From Thauera sp. 28 (lineage in GTDB: Bacteria > Pseudomonadota > Gammaproteobacteria > Burkholderiales > Rhodocyclaceae): DNA of 64,000 nt. Every line of letters starts with the position of its first letter. The stretch's first letter is position 1. The stretch is from assembly GCF_000310145.2 (NCBI RefSeq), contig NZ_AMXA01000012.1:1-64000 (forward strand), given 5' to 3'. The notes under the pieces were generated by a model. It searched no databases. It was not told where the DNA came from and saw nothing but the letters and a program-made list of their open reading frames with translations. A program made the translations under genes and the position numbers. This document shows, in pieces, positions 1 to 7,388 of the stretch.

Positions 1-1
1 G

Positions 2-343
2 CTGCGGGCGGGTGCGCGCTGGCGGGCGGCGGCTGTGGCCGCGCTCAGTGCAAAAGGGGGTGCGGTGGCCGACACCGACCCCGCGGACCAGGTTGCGCCA
101 CGGCTGGCGGCCGCGGCGCAGGCGCAGGTAGACGCCTGGGTGGCCAGCGCAGAGCAGTTGCTGGCAGACAACCCGGGCCTGGGGCCTGTCGAGATCCAGC
201 AGCGCCTGCTGGCACTCTATGGCGACCTGCCCACCGAACAGCTCGTCGAGCTCATGGCGCAGGGCTATGCGCTGGCCCAGCTCGTGGGCATGGACGATGT
301 GAACGCAGATGAGCTCGACCCCGACGCGGATGGGGCGCGCTGA
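2..343 (+). CDS. Mu gp29-like portal protein (DUF935), C-terminal end
   Basis: The reading frame is open from the left window edge, so only the last ~113 residues are present. The portal is the dodecameric ring at the head vertex through which DNA enters and leaves. The visible part is an acidic, Ala/Leu-rich helical tail ending in an Asp-rich stretch, as in the C-terminus of DUF935 portals. The assignment rests mainly on position: its TGA overlaps by one base the ATG of a Mu F-like gene, which directly follows the portal in Mu-like phages. An internal GTG at 35 is very unlikely to be the true start. Confidence 0.7.
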   Translation: MRAGARWRAAAVAALSAKGGAVADTDPADQVAPRLAAAAQAQVDAWVASAEQLLADNPGLGPVEIQQRLLALYGDLPTEQLVELMAQGYALAQLVGMDDVNADELDPDADGAR

Positions 344-1599
344 TGCCACGCTCGAGCGCCCTCGAAGGGGTGATCCACCTGCCGTTTGCAGAGCAGATTG
401 CGTTCTTCCGGCGCAAGCTGAACGTGCCCACCGAGCGCTGGGACGACCTCTGGCAGGCGGCGCATGACCGCGCGTTTGTCGTCGCAGGCGCGGCCAAGGC
501 CGACCTGCTGGAGGACTTGCGCGGGGCGGTGGACAAGGCGGTCAGCCAGGGCACGACCCTGGCCGAGTTCCGCCGCGACTTCCGCGCGATCGTGCAGCGG
601 CAGGGCTGGACCGGGTGGACGGGCGAGGGCAGCGCGCGGGGCGAGGCGTGGCGCACGCGCACCATCTACGAGACCAACCTGCGCACCAGCTACGCGGCCG
701 GGCGCTACGCCCAGCTGACCGACCCCGAGCTGCTGGCGCGCCGGCCGTACTGGCGCTACGTGCATTCGGACACCGTGCTGCGCCCACGGCCGCTGCACAA
801 GCGATGGGGGGATATGCGGCTCACGTTGAGGCACGACCACCCGTTCTGGGCAACGCACTTTCCGCCCAATGGCTGGGGGTGCCGATGCCGCGTGGTGGCG
901 GTGCGCGCGCCGGCCGAGGGCGACGCCACCGAGCCGCCGGCAGGCTGGGATGCGATCAGCGAGGCCACGGGTGCGCCCGCCGGCATCGACCGCGGGTGGG
1001 GCTATGCCCCGGGCGCCAATGCGGCAACCCCGCTGCTGGACCTGGTGGAGCAGAAGCTGCTGAACCTGGACGCGCCGATTGGCGCACAGATGTGGCAGCA
1101 CCTGCGCCCGGCTGTGCAGGTGGAGCAGCGGCTGGCGCTGGCCGACCTGGTCGACCGCGTGGCCGGCAGCCTGCGCGCCGGTGGCCGCGCGGCGCTGGTA
1201 ACGGTGGTTGCGCCAGCAACAGTCGCGGCGCTGGCCAGGCTGGGGCATGGGCTGGAGGCGGCCGAGGTGTGGCTGCGCGACGAAGAGCTGCTGCACGCGC
1301 TGCGCGACACCAAGGCGGCGCGCGCAGCCGCGCTGCCCGTGCAGACCTGGCGCGACCTGCCGCGCCTGCTGGAGACGGCCACGCCCTACTGGGACACCGC
1401 GGACCCGGCGCTGGTCTACGCCTTTGATGCAGACGGTGGGCAGGGCAAAGTGCTGGTGCGCGTCAACTACCGCGACAAGCTGCGCGTAGGCGACAAGCGC
1501 ACGCGGGTGACTTCGAACTTCGTGCGAACGGGGGGGATTGTGGATGCCGCAAACCTGCGGGATGGCTCGCAATACCTGAAGCTGCCAAAGGGGGAATGA
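343..1599 (+). CDS. Mu gpF-like minor head protein, possible C-terminal nuclease-like domain
   Basis: 418 aa. It belongs to the Phage_Mu_F / SPP1 gp7 family of minor head proteins, attached to the portal and needed for head assembly. The family region (about residues 30-190) ends in the diagnostic block HPFWATHFPPNGWGCRCRVV, with its Gly-Trp-Gly-Cys-x-Cys core. The last ~75 residues (YWDT...VRVNYR...NFVRTGGIVDAANL) resemble the barnase/EndoU/RelE-like nuclease domains that Mu F proteins often carry at the C-terminus; that part is inference. It starts on the TGATG overlap with the portal gene and is clearly part of the late head operon. Confidence 0.88.
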   Translation: MPRSSALEGVIHLPFAEQIAFFRRKLNVPTERWDDLWQAAHDRAFVVAGAAKADLLEDLRGAVDKAVSQGTTLAEFRRDFRAIVQRQGWTGWTGEGSARGEAWRTRTIYETNLRTSYAAGRYAQLTDPELLARRPYWRYVHSDTVLRPRPLHKRWGDMRLTLRHDHPFWATHFPPNGWGCRCRVVAVRAPAEGDATEPPAGWDAISEATGAPAGIDRGWGYAPGANAATPLLDLVEQKLLNLDAPIGAQMWQHLRPAVQVEQRLALADLVDRVAGSLRAGGRAALVTVVAPATVAALARLGHGLEAAEVWLRDEELLHALRDTKAARAAALPVQTWRDLPRLLETATPYWDTADPALVYAFDADGGQGKVLVRVNYRDKLRVGDKRTRVTSNFVRTGGIVDAANLRDGSQYLKLPKGE

Positions 1600-1673
1600 G
1601 GCGGCGCCGGATTCGAACCGGATCATAGGTGCAGCGGACTGCCTCTAACCATTCCCATTGGAAACAACCGCCT
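1598..1673 (-). other. tRNA-like element antisense in the phage head operon
   Basis: Read on the minus strand this 76-base stretch has tRNA length, a 7-bp acceptor-like stem (AGGCGGT with GCCGCCT, one G-U pair) and a T arm with a canonical TTCGAAT loop closed by four G-C pairs. The D and anticodon arms do not fold canonically: there is a TTCC/GGAA hairpin and a GCAG/CTGC hairpin with a TCCG loop. No CCA is encoded. It fills nearly all of the gap between two phage head genes. It is either a decayed phage tRNA, a tRNA with unusual arms, or a tRNA mimic; the anticodon cannot be assigned. Confidence 0.5.
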
Positions 1674-1703
1674 CATGCGCACAGTATAGACCGGAGCCTG
1701 ATC

Positions 1704-2252
1704 ATGGCCAGCGACAAGATCACCATCGAATACACCGGCGCCGACGTGGTCGAGCGCCTGCGCCGCCTGGCCGATGGCCTGGGCCCGGCAGGCTTGCGTC
1801 CAGCCTTGCGCGAGATCGGCGAGGATCTGGCCGAATCCACCAAGCGGCGCTTCGCCACCAGCACCGCGCCCGACGGCAGCCGCTGGGCGCCCAACGCGCA
1901 GGCAACCTACCTGGGCATGCTGGGGCGCGCGGACAGCCGCAGCGACGGCCGGCTCAACGCACACGGCAGCGCGCGGGTGATGGCCAAGCGGCCGCTGGTG
2001 GCCAGCGGCATGATGGGCGATCAGATCCTGTACCAGCTCATCGAGGGCGGCGTCGAGATCGGCAGCAACCTCGTGTATGCGGGCACCCACCAGTTCGGCG
2101 CCCGGCAAGGGGCGTTTGGCCGCACGTCGCGCGGGGCGCCAATCCCCTGGGGCGACATCCCTGCCCGCCCCTTCCTCGGGCTGTCTGCCGATGATGAGGC
2201 CGCCGTGCTGGACATCCTGGACGACCACTTGGCTGGGTTGCTTGGGGGCTGA
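1704..2252 (+). CDS. Mu gpG-like virion morphogenesis protein (Phage_tail_S family)
   Basis: 182 aa. It is related to Mu gp31 (G) and phage P2 S, which help complete virions and join head to tail. Supporting features are the N-terminal helical stretch (VERLRRLADGLG...LREIGEDLAEST), the central DGSRWAPN block after the KRRF segment, and the C-terminal YAGTHQFGA...IPARPFLGLS signature, all typical of the family. The start at 1704 is preferred because it lies just after GGAG at 1693-1696 and removes a spurious leader from an upstream in-frame ATG (1629) inside the tRNA-like element. Confidence 0.85.
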   Translation: MASDKITIEYTGADVVERLRRLADGLGPAGLRPALREIGEDLAESTKRRFATSTAPDGSRWAPNAQATYLGMLGRADSRSDGRLNAHGSARVMAKRPLVASGMMGDQILYQLIEGGVEIGSNLVYAGTHQFGARQGAFGRTSRGAPIPWGDIPARPFLGLSADDEAAVLDILDDHLAGLLGG

Positions 2253-2528
2253 CCCGGCCGGCGCGTTTACAGCCCCGTAGCGCCGCCGATGGGGTGCGGT
2301 GGGGTGTTGGTATGGGCGCGGAGGCGATCGGGGCGGGTAACGGGGTGGTAACGGGGTTTGCGGCGATGTGTCGCGCGCGCCCGCAGTTGCGCCCGCCTCT
2401 TCGCGCCCCTTCCCGCCCCTTCCCGCCTCTTCCCGCCTCTTCCCGCGTGGCACCCTGCCGTTGCCACCCGCCCCTGGCGCGCGCTGGTGCAGCCCCGCAC
2501 CCTGATCTGATGCCCGCAGCCGCCCATC
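2253..2528 (+). other. Non-coding gap in the head operon with a C-rich tandem repeat
   Basis: A 276-base gap inside an otherwise tightly packed late operon. It contains a 10-bp C-rich tandem repeat (2391-2450) and, at its right edge, a short palindrome CGCCCATCATGGGCG around the protease start. No convincing gene, promoter or terminator was seen. The longer overlapping frames here have no recognisable protein pattern. Confidence 0.5.
2391..2450 (+). repeat. 10-bp C-rich tandem repeat
   Basis: About five and a half copies of a 10-bp unit, best copies TCCCGCCTCT, with single-base variants in the outer copies. It is a plain non-coding tandem array in the gap before the protease gene. It is strongly strand-biased (C on the plus strand) and could arise by slippage. 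Confidence 0.75.
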
Positions 2529-3656
2529 ATGGGCGGCATGTCACACGCCTGCCCGCCCCGCCCTGTTGCCTCGCCCGCCATTGCTGCATGCGCCCTGCGC
2601 GTGCGGCCAGGGCAGCGCATGGTTCGCGTCATGCCGGCGGGCGAGTTCAGCGCGCCGCGTGGCGCATTCAAGGGGTCGGGCCCCTGGCGGCTGACGCCCG
2701 AGGCGGCCGCCAGCATCATCGCGATCAACCGCAGCCGGTCGGCGGACATCCTCGTCGACTTCGAACACCAGGCGCTGCTGGCCGAGAGTAACGGCAAGCC
2801 TGTGCCGGCGGCGGGCTGGGTCGATCCGCGCTCGCTCGAGTGGCGCGGCGAGGGTGATGAGCCGGGCCTGTACGGCGCGGTGACCTGGGTGGGCGACGTG
2901 CCCGAGATGATCGAGGCGGACCGGTACCGCTATCTCTCCCCGGTGTTCCCGTATGACACCGACGGCACGCCGCTGGATCTGCTGCACATCGCCCTGACGA
3001 ATTTCCCCGGGATCGACGAGCCGCTCTATGCGGCGCTCTCGGCGCGTTATCGCGTTCATGCCAGCGGAGGGGCCGCTGCCTCCGCACACCCACACCAGGA
3101 GGATTCCCAGATGGAGCTGCTCAAGAAGCTGCTCGTCGCCCTCGGCTTGCCCGAGGCGACGAGCGAGGCCGACGCGCTGGCCGGCGTGGCCGCGCTGAAA
3201 ACCAAGGCCGACGGCGCGCAAGCCGAGCTTGCCGCACTCAAGACACAGGTGGACGGCGCCACGGCCGAAGTGGCCGCGCTGAAGGCGGGCGGCGGCACGC
3301 CCGACCCGGCCAAGTACGTCCCCATCGCAACCTTCCAGGCCGAGCGCGACGAGCGACTGCGCCTGGCGGCGCTCTCCGGGCAGTCCGAGGTCAAGGGGCT
3401 CGTCGAGGCTGCCATCGCCGACGGCCGCCTGCTGGAGGCGCAGCGCGCCTACGCCGAGGACCTGGGGCAGGTCGATCTGGCCGCGCTCAAGGGGCTGATC
3501 GATAGCGCCGCGCCGCTGGCGGCACTCAAGGGCATGCAGAGCCAGGGCCGCGAGCCTGGGGCGCGCCAGGACGCGGCCTCCGATGCGCAGCTGGCGGTGT
3601 GCAAGGCGCTCGGCCTGTCTGCCGACGAGTTCAACAAAGCCAAGCTGGGAGCCTGA
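2529..3656 (+). CDS. Mu gpI-like head maturation protease with nested scaffold
   Basis: 375 aa. It matches the Mu-like protease family (Mu gp32, I), which cleaves scaffold and itself during head maturation. The block VDFEHQALLAE near residue 77 and the following GWVDP...YRYLSPVF region are characteristic of the N-terminal protease domain (residues ~20-180). The C-terminal half is Ala-rich with heptad-like KT/AALKT repeats and acts as scaffold. As in Mu, this C-terminal half also has its own internal start (see the next entry). ATG 2529 is the first in-frame start; ATG 2538 (MSHACPP) is an equally good alternative. Confidence 0.85.
   Translation: MGGMSHACPPRPVASPAIAACALRVRPGQRMVRVMPAGEFSAPRGAFKGSGPWRLTPEAAASIIAINRSRSADILVDFEHQALLAESNGKPVPAAGWVDPRSLEWRGEGDEPGLYGAVTWVGDVPEMIEADRYRYLSPVFPYDTDGTPLDLLHIALTNFPGIDEPLYAALSARYRVHASGGAAASAHPHQEDSQMELLKKLLVALGLPEATSEADALAGVAALKTKADGAQAELAALKTQVDGATAEVAALKAGGGTPDPAKYVPIATFQAERDERLRLAALSGQSEVKGLVEAAIADGRLLEAQRAYAEDLGQVDLAALKGLIDSAAPLAALKGMQSQGREPGARQDAASDAQLAVCKALGLSADEFNKAKLGA
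3111..3656 (+). CDS. Mu gpZ-like scaffold protein, internal in-frame start
   Basis: A strong ribosome site AGGAGGA (3097-3103) precedes an in-frame ATG at 3111 inside the protease gene. The product would be 181 aa (MELLKKLLVALGLPEA...), the Ala/Lys/Glu-rich coiled-coil half of the larger protein. In Mu, scaffold gpZ is made in exactly this way from within gene I, so the nested gene is well supported by sequence and precedent. It would form the internal scaffold around which the major head protein assembles and would be removed by the protease. Confidence 0.75.
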   Translation: MELLKKLLVALGLPEATSEADALAGVAALKTKADGAQAELAALKTQVDGATAEVAALKAGGGTPDPAKYVPIATFQAERDERLRLAALSGQSEVKGLVEAAIADGRLLEAQRAYAEDLGQVDLAALKGLIDSAAPLAALKGMQSQGREPGARQDAASDAQLAVCKALGLSADEFNKAKLGA

Positions 3657-3657
3657 C

Positions 3658-4068
3658 ATGGCCGCACTGATTTCCCCCCGCAATACCGTGCAACGCGTGG
3701 GCGACGTGATCGCCTTCCCGGTGAAGGCGGCGACAACGATCCATCAGGGCGGTCTGGTGGTGCTCGATGCCGGCCATGCCGCCCCAGGGCGCGTGGCGAC
3801 TGGGCTGGTGGCCGTGGGCCGCGCCGAGCACAGCGCGACGGCGGTGGCCGCAGGCGATGCGCTCGTCGAGGTGCGCTGCGGCATCTTCAAGTTTGCCAAC
3901 AGCGCAGCGGCCGACCTGGTGGCGCAGGCCGACGTGGGGGCCGACTGCTATGTGGTCGATGACCAGACCGTGGCCCGGACGAGCGCCACCAACACCCGTT
4001 CGCGCGCCGGCATCGTTGTCGCCGTCGAGCCCGATGGGGTGTGGGTGCAGATCGGCCTGGGCCTGTAA
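3658..4068 (+). CDS. DUF2190-like capsid decoration protein
   Basis: 136 aa, between scaffold and major head genes, where Mu-like and other tailed phages carry a head decoration (cement) protein. The sequence is beta-rich and Gly/Val/Ala-rich with the pattern AATTIHQGGLVVL...GDALVEVRCGIF...GADCYVVDDQTVA, like DUF2190 proteins that sit on the outside of the shell. ATG 3658 overlaps the preceding TGA by one or two bases; a longer in-frame leader upstream lies within the protease gene and is discarded. The family call is by pattern and position only. Confidence 0.65.
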   Translation: MAALISPRNTVQRVGDVIAFPVKAATTIHQGGLVVLDAGHAAPGRVATGLVAVGRAEHSATAVAAGDALVEVRCGIFKFANSAAADLVAQADVGADCYVVDDQTVARTSATNTRSRAGIVVAVEPDGVWVQIGLGL

Positions 4069-4093
4069 CGCTTCACCTACCGGAGTTACCGCT

Positions 4094-5113
4094 ATGAAAT
4101 CGAGTATCAAGCTGGCCTATGTGTGGGCCTTTGCGCTGGCCGCGATTGGCGTGGGCTTTGCCTGCGGCTTGTCGCCGAGTCCGAGCGAAGGGGTTGCGTT
4201 GCTGGGGTTCGGTGGCCTGATCGTGAGCAACGCCACGCTGACCGCGCTCGCCCAGGGCTTCAATGCGGCTTTCCGTCGCGGATTCGAGGGGGTGGCATCG
4301 ACCTACCAGCAGGTGGCGATGGTGGTGCCGAGTACGTCGGACGCCGAGAACTACGGCTGGCTGAAGGACTTGCCGGGCGTGCGCGAGTGGATTGGTCAGC
4401 GCCAGTACAACAACCTGGAGGCCACCGTTGCGCAGCTCAAGAACCGCAAGTGGGAGCACACGATTGCGGTCAAGCGCGACAACGTCGAAGACGACAAGCT
4501 GGGGATGTACACGAACTTGTTCGCAATCCAGGGCGAGATCGTGGCGCGCCACCCGGATGACCTGGTGTGGGGGCTGCTGGCGCAGGGCTTCAATACCAAG
4601 GGCTTCGATGGCCAGTATTTCTTCGACACCGACCACCTGAGCCACAGCCGCGCCGGCGTGGAGACGAGTTGGAGCAACACCGGTGGCGGCACGGGGGCAC
4701 CGTGGTTCTTGATGGACCTGTCGCGAGCGTACATGAAGCCGCTGATCTTCCAGGAGCGCCGGAAGCCGCAGTTCGTGAGTCGCACGCGCCCGGATGACCC
4801 GCGCGTGTTCGACATGGACGAGTTCGTGTATGGCGCCGATGCGCGTTACAACGCGGGCTTTGGCTTCCATCAGCTGGCCTACGGCAGCCGCCAGGCCCTC
4901 GACGCCGACACCTACGATGCGGCCCGCCAGCGCTTGGCTGGGCAGTTCCGCCCCGATGGCAGCCCGCTGGGCGTGCGCGGCACCCACCTGGTGGTGGGGG
5001 CCAGCAACGAGGCCGCGGCGCGCGAGCTGCTCGAGGCTGAGCGCAATGTGGCCGGTGCGAGCAACATCTGGCGCGGCTCGGCGCAGTTGATCGTGAGCCC
5101 GTGGCTGGAGTGA
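4094..5113 (+). CDS. Mu gpT-like major head (capsid) protein with N-terminal hydrophobic extension
   Basis: 339 aa. From about residue 42 it aligns with Mu gpT: LIVSNATLTALAQGF, then QQVAMVVPS...ENYGWLKDLPGVREW, the KRDNVEDDKLGMY block, and the LLAQGFN...YDGQYFFDTDH region (here FDGQYFF). This is the HK97-fold shell subunit. Ahead of it sits an extra ~41-residue segment, MKSSIKLAYVWAFALAAIGV..., hydrophobic enough for one membrane segment. The start at 4094 follows a reasonable CGGAG ribosome site, whereas the family-like starts at 4217/4223 have none, so the extension is probably translated. It ends on a TGATG overlap with the next gene. Confidence 0.88.
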   Translation: MKSSIKLAYVWAFALAAIGVGFACGLSPSPSEGVALLGFGGLIVSNATLTALAQGFNAAFRRGFEGVASTYQQVAMVVPSTSDAENYGWLKDLPGVREWIGQRQYNNLEATVAQLKNRKWEHTIAVKRDNVEDDKLGMYTNLFAIQGEIVARHPDDLVWGLLAQGFNTKGFDGQYFFDTDHLSHSRAGVETSWSNTGGGTGAPWFLMDLSRAYMKPLIFQERRKPQFVSRTRPDDPRVFDMDEFVYGADARYNAGFGFHQLAYGSRQALDADTYDAARQRLAGQFRPDGSPLGVRGTHLVVGASNEAAARELLEAERNVAGASNIWRGSAQLIVSPWLE

Positions 5114-5496
5114 TGGCGATGACGGCCAGTCCGAAAGGCAAGGGGCAAGCGAAGCCCCCCGCAGCCGGGGGCGGTCGCCCCGGCACCACAGGCCCCGATG
5201 GCGCGGCCGACGAGCCCGCCCGTGAGGCGCTGGCGCGCGCTGCGGAGGCCGTTGTGCAGCCGGGCGAAGATGCGGGCGAGCTCTATCAGGCGACGCTGGA
5301 GGCGGCCGAGCCCGTGGTGACGCACCTGCGGGTGCGCGCACTGCAGGACGGGTTTCGGCGCTGCGGGCGGGCGTGGCCGGCAGCGGGCGTGGAGGTGAGT
5401 GTCGATGAGTTCGACCACGCCGAGCTGATGCGCCTGATGGCGGACCCCGAGCTGGTGGTGGAGTCGGTGTGCCGACCGCTGCCCGAGATCGAGTAA
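5113..5496 (+). CDS. Mu gp35/HI1506-like phage protein
   Basis: 127 aa. The N-terminal ~40 residues are low-complexity Gly/Pro/Ala/Lys. The C-terminal half (LRVRALQDGFRRCGRAWPAA...FDHAELMRLMADPELVVESV) has the 'refinement of a residue then LxxDPxLxVxxV' pattern of the HI1506/gp35 family found immediately after the major head gene in Mu-like phages. Its molecular role is not established; the place in the operon suggests a head-completion or connector component. The gene begins on a TGATG overlap with the capsid gene. Confidence 0.65.
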   Translation: MAMTASPKGKGQAKPPAAGGGRPGTTGPDGAADEPAREALARAAEAVVQPGEDAGELYQATLEAAEPVVTHLRVRALQDGFRRCGRAWPAAGVEVSVDEFDHAELMRLMADPELVVESVCRPLPEIE

Positions 5497-5501
5497 TCGC
5501 C

Positions 5502-5924
5502 ATGCCCTACGCCACGCTGCAGGACATGATCGACCGCTTTGGCGAGCGCGAGCTCGGCCAGATTGCACAGGGCGTTGCGCTCGAGGTGATCGACGCCGAC
5601 CGTGTCGAGCGGGCGCTGGCCGACGCGAGTGCGGAGATCGACGGCTACGTCGGTACGCGCTACCCGCTGCCCTTGGCGCCAGTGCCGGCGTTACTGGCGC
5701 GGGCGGCGTGCGATGTGGCGCGTTACCGGCTGTACGACGACGCCGCGCCGGAGGAGGTGCGCCGGCGCTACGAGGATGTGGCGCGCATGCTGCGCCACAT
5801 CGCCGAGGGCACGGTGAGCCTGGGCGAGCGCCCGGGTACGCCGACCGTGCCGCAGGTGGTGCAGATGGTGGAGCGCAGCGGCAACGCGGTGTTCCGCCGG
5901 CGCACGGATGGGGGGCTGCGATGA
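5502..5924 (+). CDS. Mu gp36-like protein (DUF1320), head-tail connector
   Basis: 140 aa. The start MPYATLQDMIDRFGERELGQI, the central ASAEIDGYVGTRYPLP block, and the following ARAACDVARYRLYDD helix are the recognisable pattern of DUF1320, Mu gp36. These proteins are small helical connectors added to the portal vertex. It sits directly before the gp37-like gene, as in Mu, and its TGA overlaps the next ATG by two to four bases. Confidence 0.85.
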   Translation: MPYATLQDMIDRFGERELGQIAQGVALEVIDADRVERALADASAEIDGYVGTRYPLPLAPVPALLARAACDVARYRLYDDAAPEEVRRRYEDVARMLRHIAEGTVSLGERPGTPTVPQVVQMVERSGNAVFRRRTDGGLR

Positions 5925-6406
5925 GCGGCACGCCGTGCGATACGCCGCAGCGCCCGACCTTCCTGGGGCTGGAGCCGCTGATCGTGGCACGCCTCGAGGC
6001 GACGGTGCGCAGCTCCCTGCAGGTGCCGGTGCTGAGCACGGCTGACATTGCCGGGGCCACCGAGGCGAGTCTGCCCAAGCCGAGCGTGCGCGTTGCCTAC
6101 GGCGGGCACCAGGTGGTACAGGCCGGCGCGCAGCTGCCGGCAGGCTGGGCGCTGATCGAACAGACCTGGATCGTGGTGCCCGCCGTGCGCAATGTGCGCG
6201 ACATCCGCGCCGGCGCGGCGCCGCGGGCAGACGCCAGCCCGTTGTGCGACGCGGTGCTCGATGCGCTGGACGGCTGGGCGCCGGGCTGCGGCTACGGCCC
6301 CTTGAAGAGTGTGACCCCCGGGCTACGCCCGGCAACCCTGGACGGCTGCACCTATGTGCCGCTGGCCTTTACGTCCCGATTCCGGAGGACTACGCAATGC
6401 ACGTGA
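5921..6406 (+). CDS. Mu gp37-like protein (DUF1834)
   Basis: 161 aa. The order after gp36 and the pattern EPLIVARLEATV...PSVRVAYGGHQVV...WIVVPAVRNVRD...SPLCDAVLDALDGWAP fit DUF1834, Mu gp37, a probable tail-terminator or joining protein near the head-tail interface. The start at 5921 is an ATGA overlap with the DUF1320 gene; its 3' end overlaps the next small gene by ten bases. Confidence 0.78.
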   Translation: MSGTPCDTPQRPTFLGLEPLIVARLEATVRSSLQVPVLSTADIAGATEASLPKPSVRVAYGGHQVVQAGAQLPAGWALIEQTWIVVPAVRNVRDIRAGAAPRADASPLCDAVLDALDGWAPGCGYGPLKSVTPGLRPATLDGCTYVPLAFTSRFRRTTQCT

Positions 6407-6582
6407 AACTGTTGCGCCCCCATACCCATGCCGGCCGTGAGTACCCGGCCGGCGCGGAGCTCAAGACGCTGCGCCCTGCCCAGGCCGAATGGCTGGTAGC
6501 GGTCGGCACGGCCGAGCCGACCAGCCCCGAGCCGGCCCCCATCCCCCACACTGAGCCGGCCAAGGCCGGCAAGAAGGAGTAA
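6397..6582 (+). CDS. Mu gp38-like small protein (DUF7210-like)
   Basis: 61 aa. MHVKLLRPHTHAGREYPAGAEL followed by QAEWLVAVGTAEP is the typical short family found between gp37 and the tail tube or sheath gene in Mu-like phages. The ATG at 6397 has a good ribosome site CGGAGG nine bases upstream, inside the end of the gp37-like gene. The last 20 residues are a Pro/Glu/Lys-rich tail. Function unknown. Confidence 0.7.
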   Translation: MHVKLLRPHTHAGREYPAGAELKTLRPAQAEWLVAVGTAEPTSPEPAPIPHTEPAKAGKKE

Positions 6583-6585
6583 GCC

Positions 6586-7383
6586 ATGGCGATGACGCCC
6601 GGAACCCCGATGATCTGGACCGGCCAAGGCCCGGTGCAGATTGGCACGTTCGACCTGGTGCGCGGCCGCCCCGACCAGGCCTACCTGGTGGATGTCTATC
6701 GTGTGGGCTGCGGCAACAGCTCGCTGACGACAAACGTGACACGCGAGACGCGAGACCTGCGCGAGACGTGCAGCGGCCAACGCATGACGCTCAAGCAGTT
6801 CGAGACCGGCAAGCAGATGGCCGTGTCGCTGTCGATGTTCCAGTTCAGCGGCCGCAGCCTGGCGGCGGCGCTGTTCGGCGAGGCGCTGGTGAAAGCGCCG
6901 GGCACGGTGACGGGCGAGGTGTTGCCCCAACTGGCCGCGGGCGACTACTTCAACCTGCGCTACCCCAAGGCGAGCAGCATCGTGATCAGTGATGGGGCCG
7001 ATCCGACACCGGCCACGTATGTGGAAGGCACCCACTACGCGGTGGAGGATGCGGCACACGCGCGCCTGCGCCTGCTGGCCCACCCGGCTGGCCATGTCGA
7101 GCCCCTGGCGGTGGATTACGCGTACGGCGAGTCGGTGAACATCCGGGCCTTCAGTAAGACGAACGTTGAACGCGGGCTGATCTTCAACGGGGTGAACCAG
7201 GACGGGCAGCGCGCACGCCTGATCATCCCGCGTACCTCGCTGGCGCTGGACGGCGACTTCGGTTGGATCGCTGAGGAAGAGGCCACGCTGACCTTGTCGG
7301 GGCAGGCGCTGTTCGTGTCCGAGCTCGAGAGCGACGACGACTATGGCGGCTTCGCTCGTGTGACGCTGTTCGATAACGCTTGA
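6586..7383 (+). CDS. Phage major tail tube protein (long-tail type)
   Basis: 265 aa. Comes right after the gp38-like gene, where phage Mu itself has the contractile sheath. It is not a sheath: length and beta-rich style (VQIGTFDLVRGRPDQAYLVDVYRVGCGNSSLTTNV..., then ETGKQMAVSLSMFQFSGRSLAAALFG) resemble the tail tube proteins of siphovirus-type Mu relatives such as B3/D3112. No sheath gene is present in the window, which supports a non-contractile tail. Ribosome site AAGGAG upstream of ATG 6586. Exact family not confirmed. Confidence 0.65.
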   Translation: MAMTPGTPMIWTGQGPVQIGTFDLVRGRPDQAYLVDVYRVGCGNSSLTTNVTRETRDLRETCSGQRMTLKQFETGKQMAVSLSMFQFSGRSLAAALFGEALVKAPGTVTGEVLPQLAAGDYFNLRYPKASSIVISDGADPTPATYVEGTHYAVEDAAHARLRLLAHPAGHVEPLAVDYAYGESVNIRAFSKTNVERGLIFNGVNQDGQRARLIIPRTSLALDGDFGWIAEEEATLTLSGQALFVSELESDDDYGGFARVTLFDNA

Positions 7384-7388
7384 TTGCC

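Noticed and set aside
1629-1703. A longer N-terminus for the gpG-like gene starting at 1629.
   Set aside because: The added residues do not resemble the family, come from within the tRNA-like element, and the ATG at 1704 has its own ribosome site.
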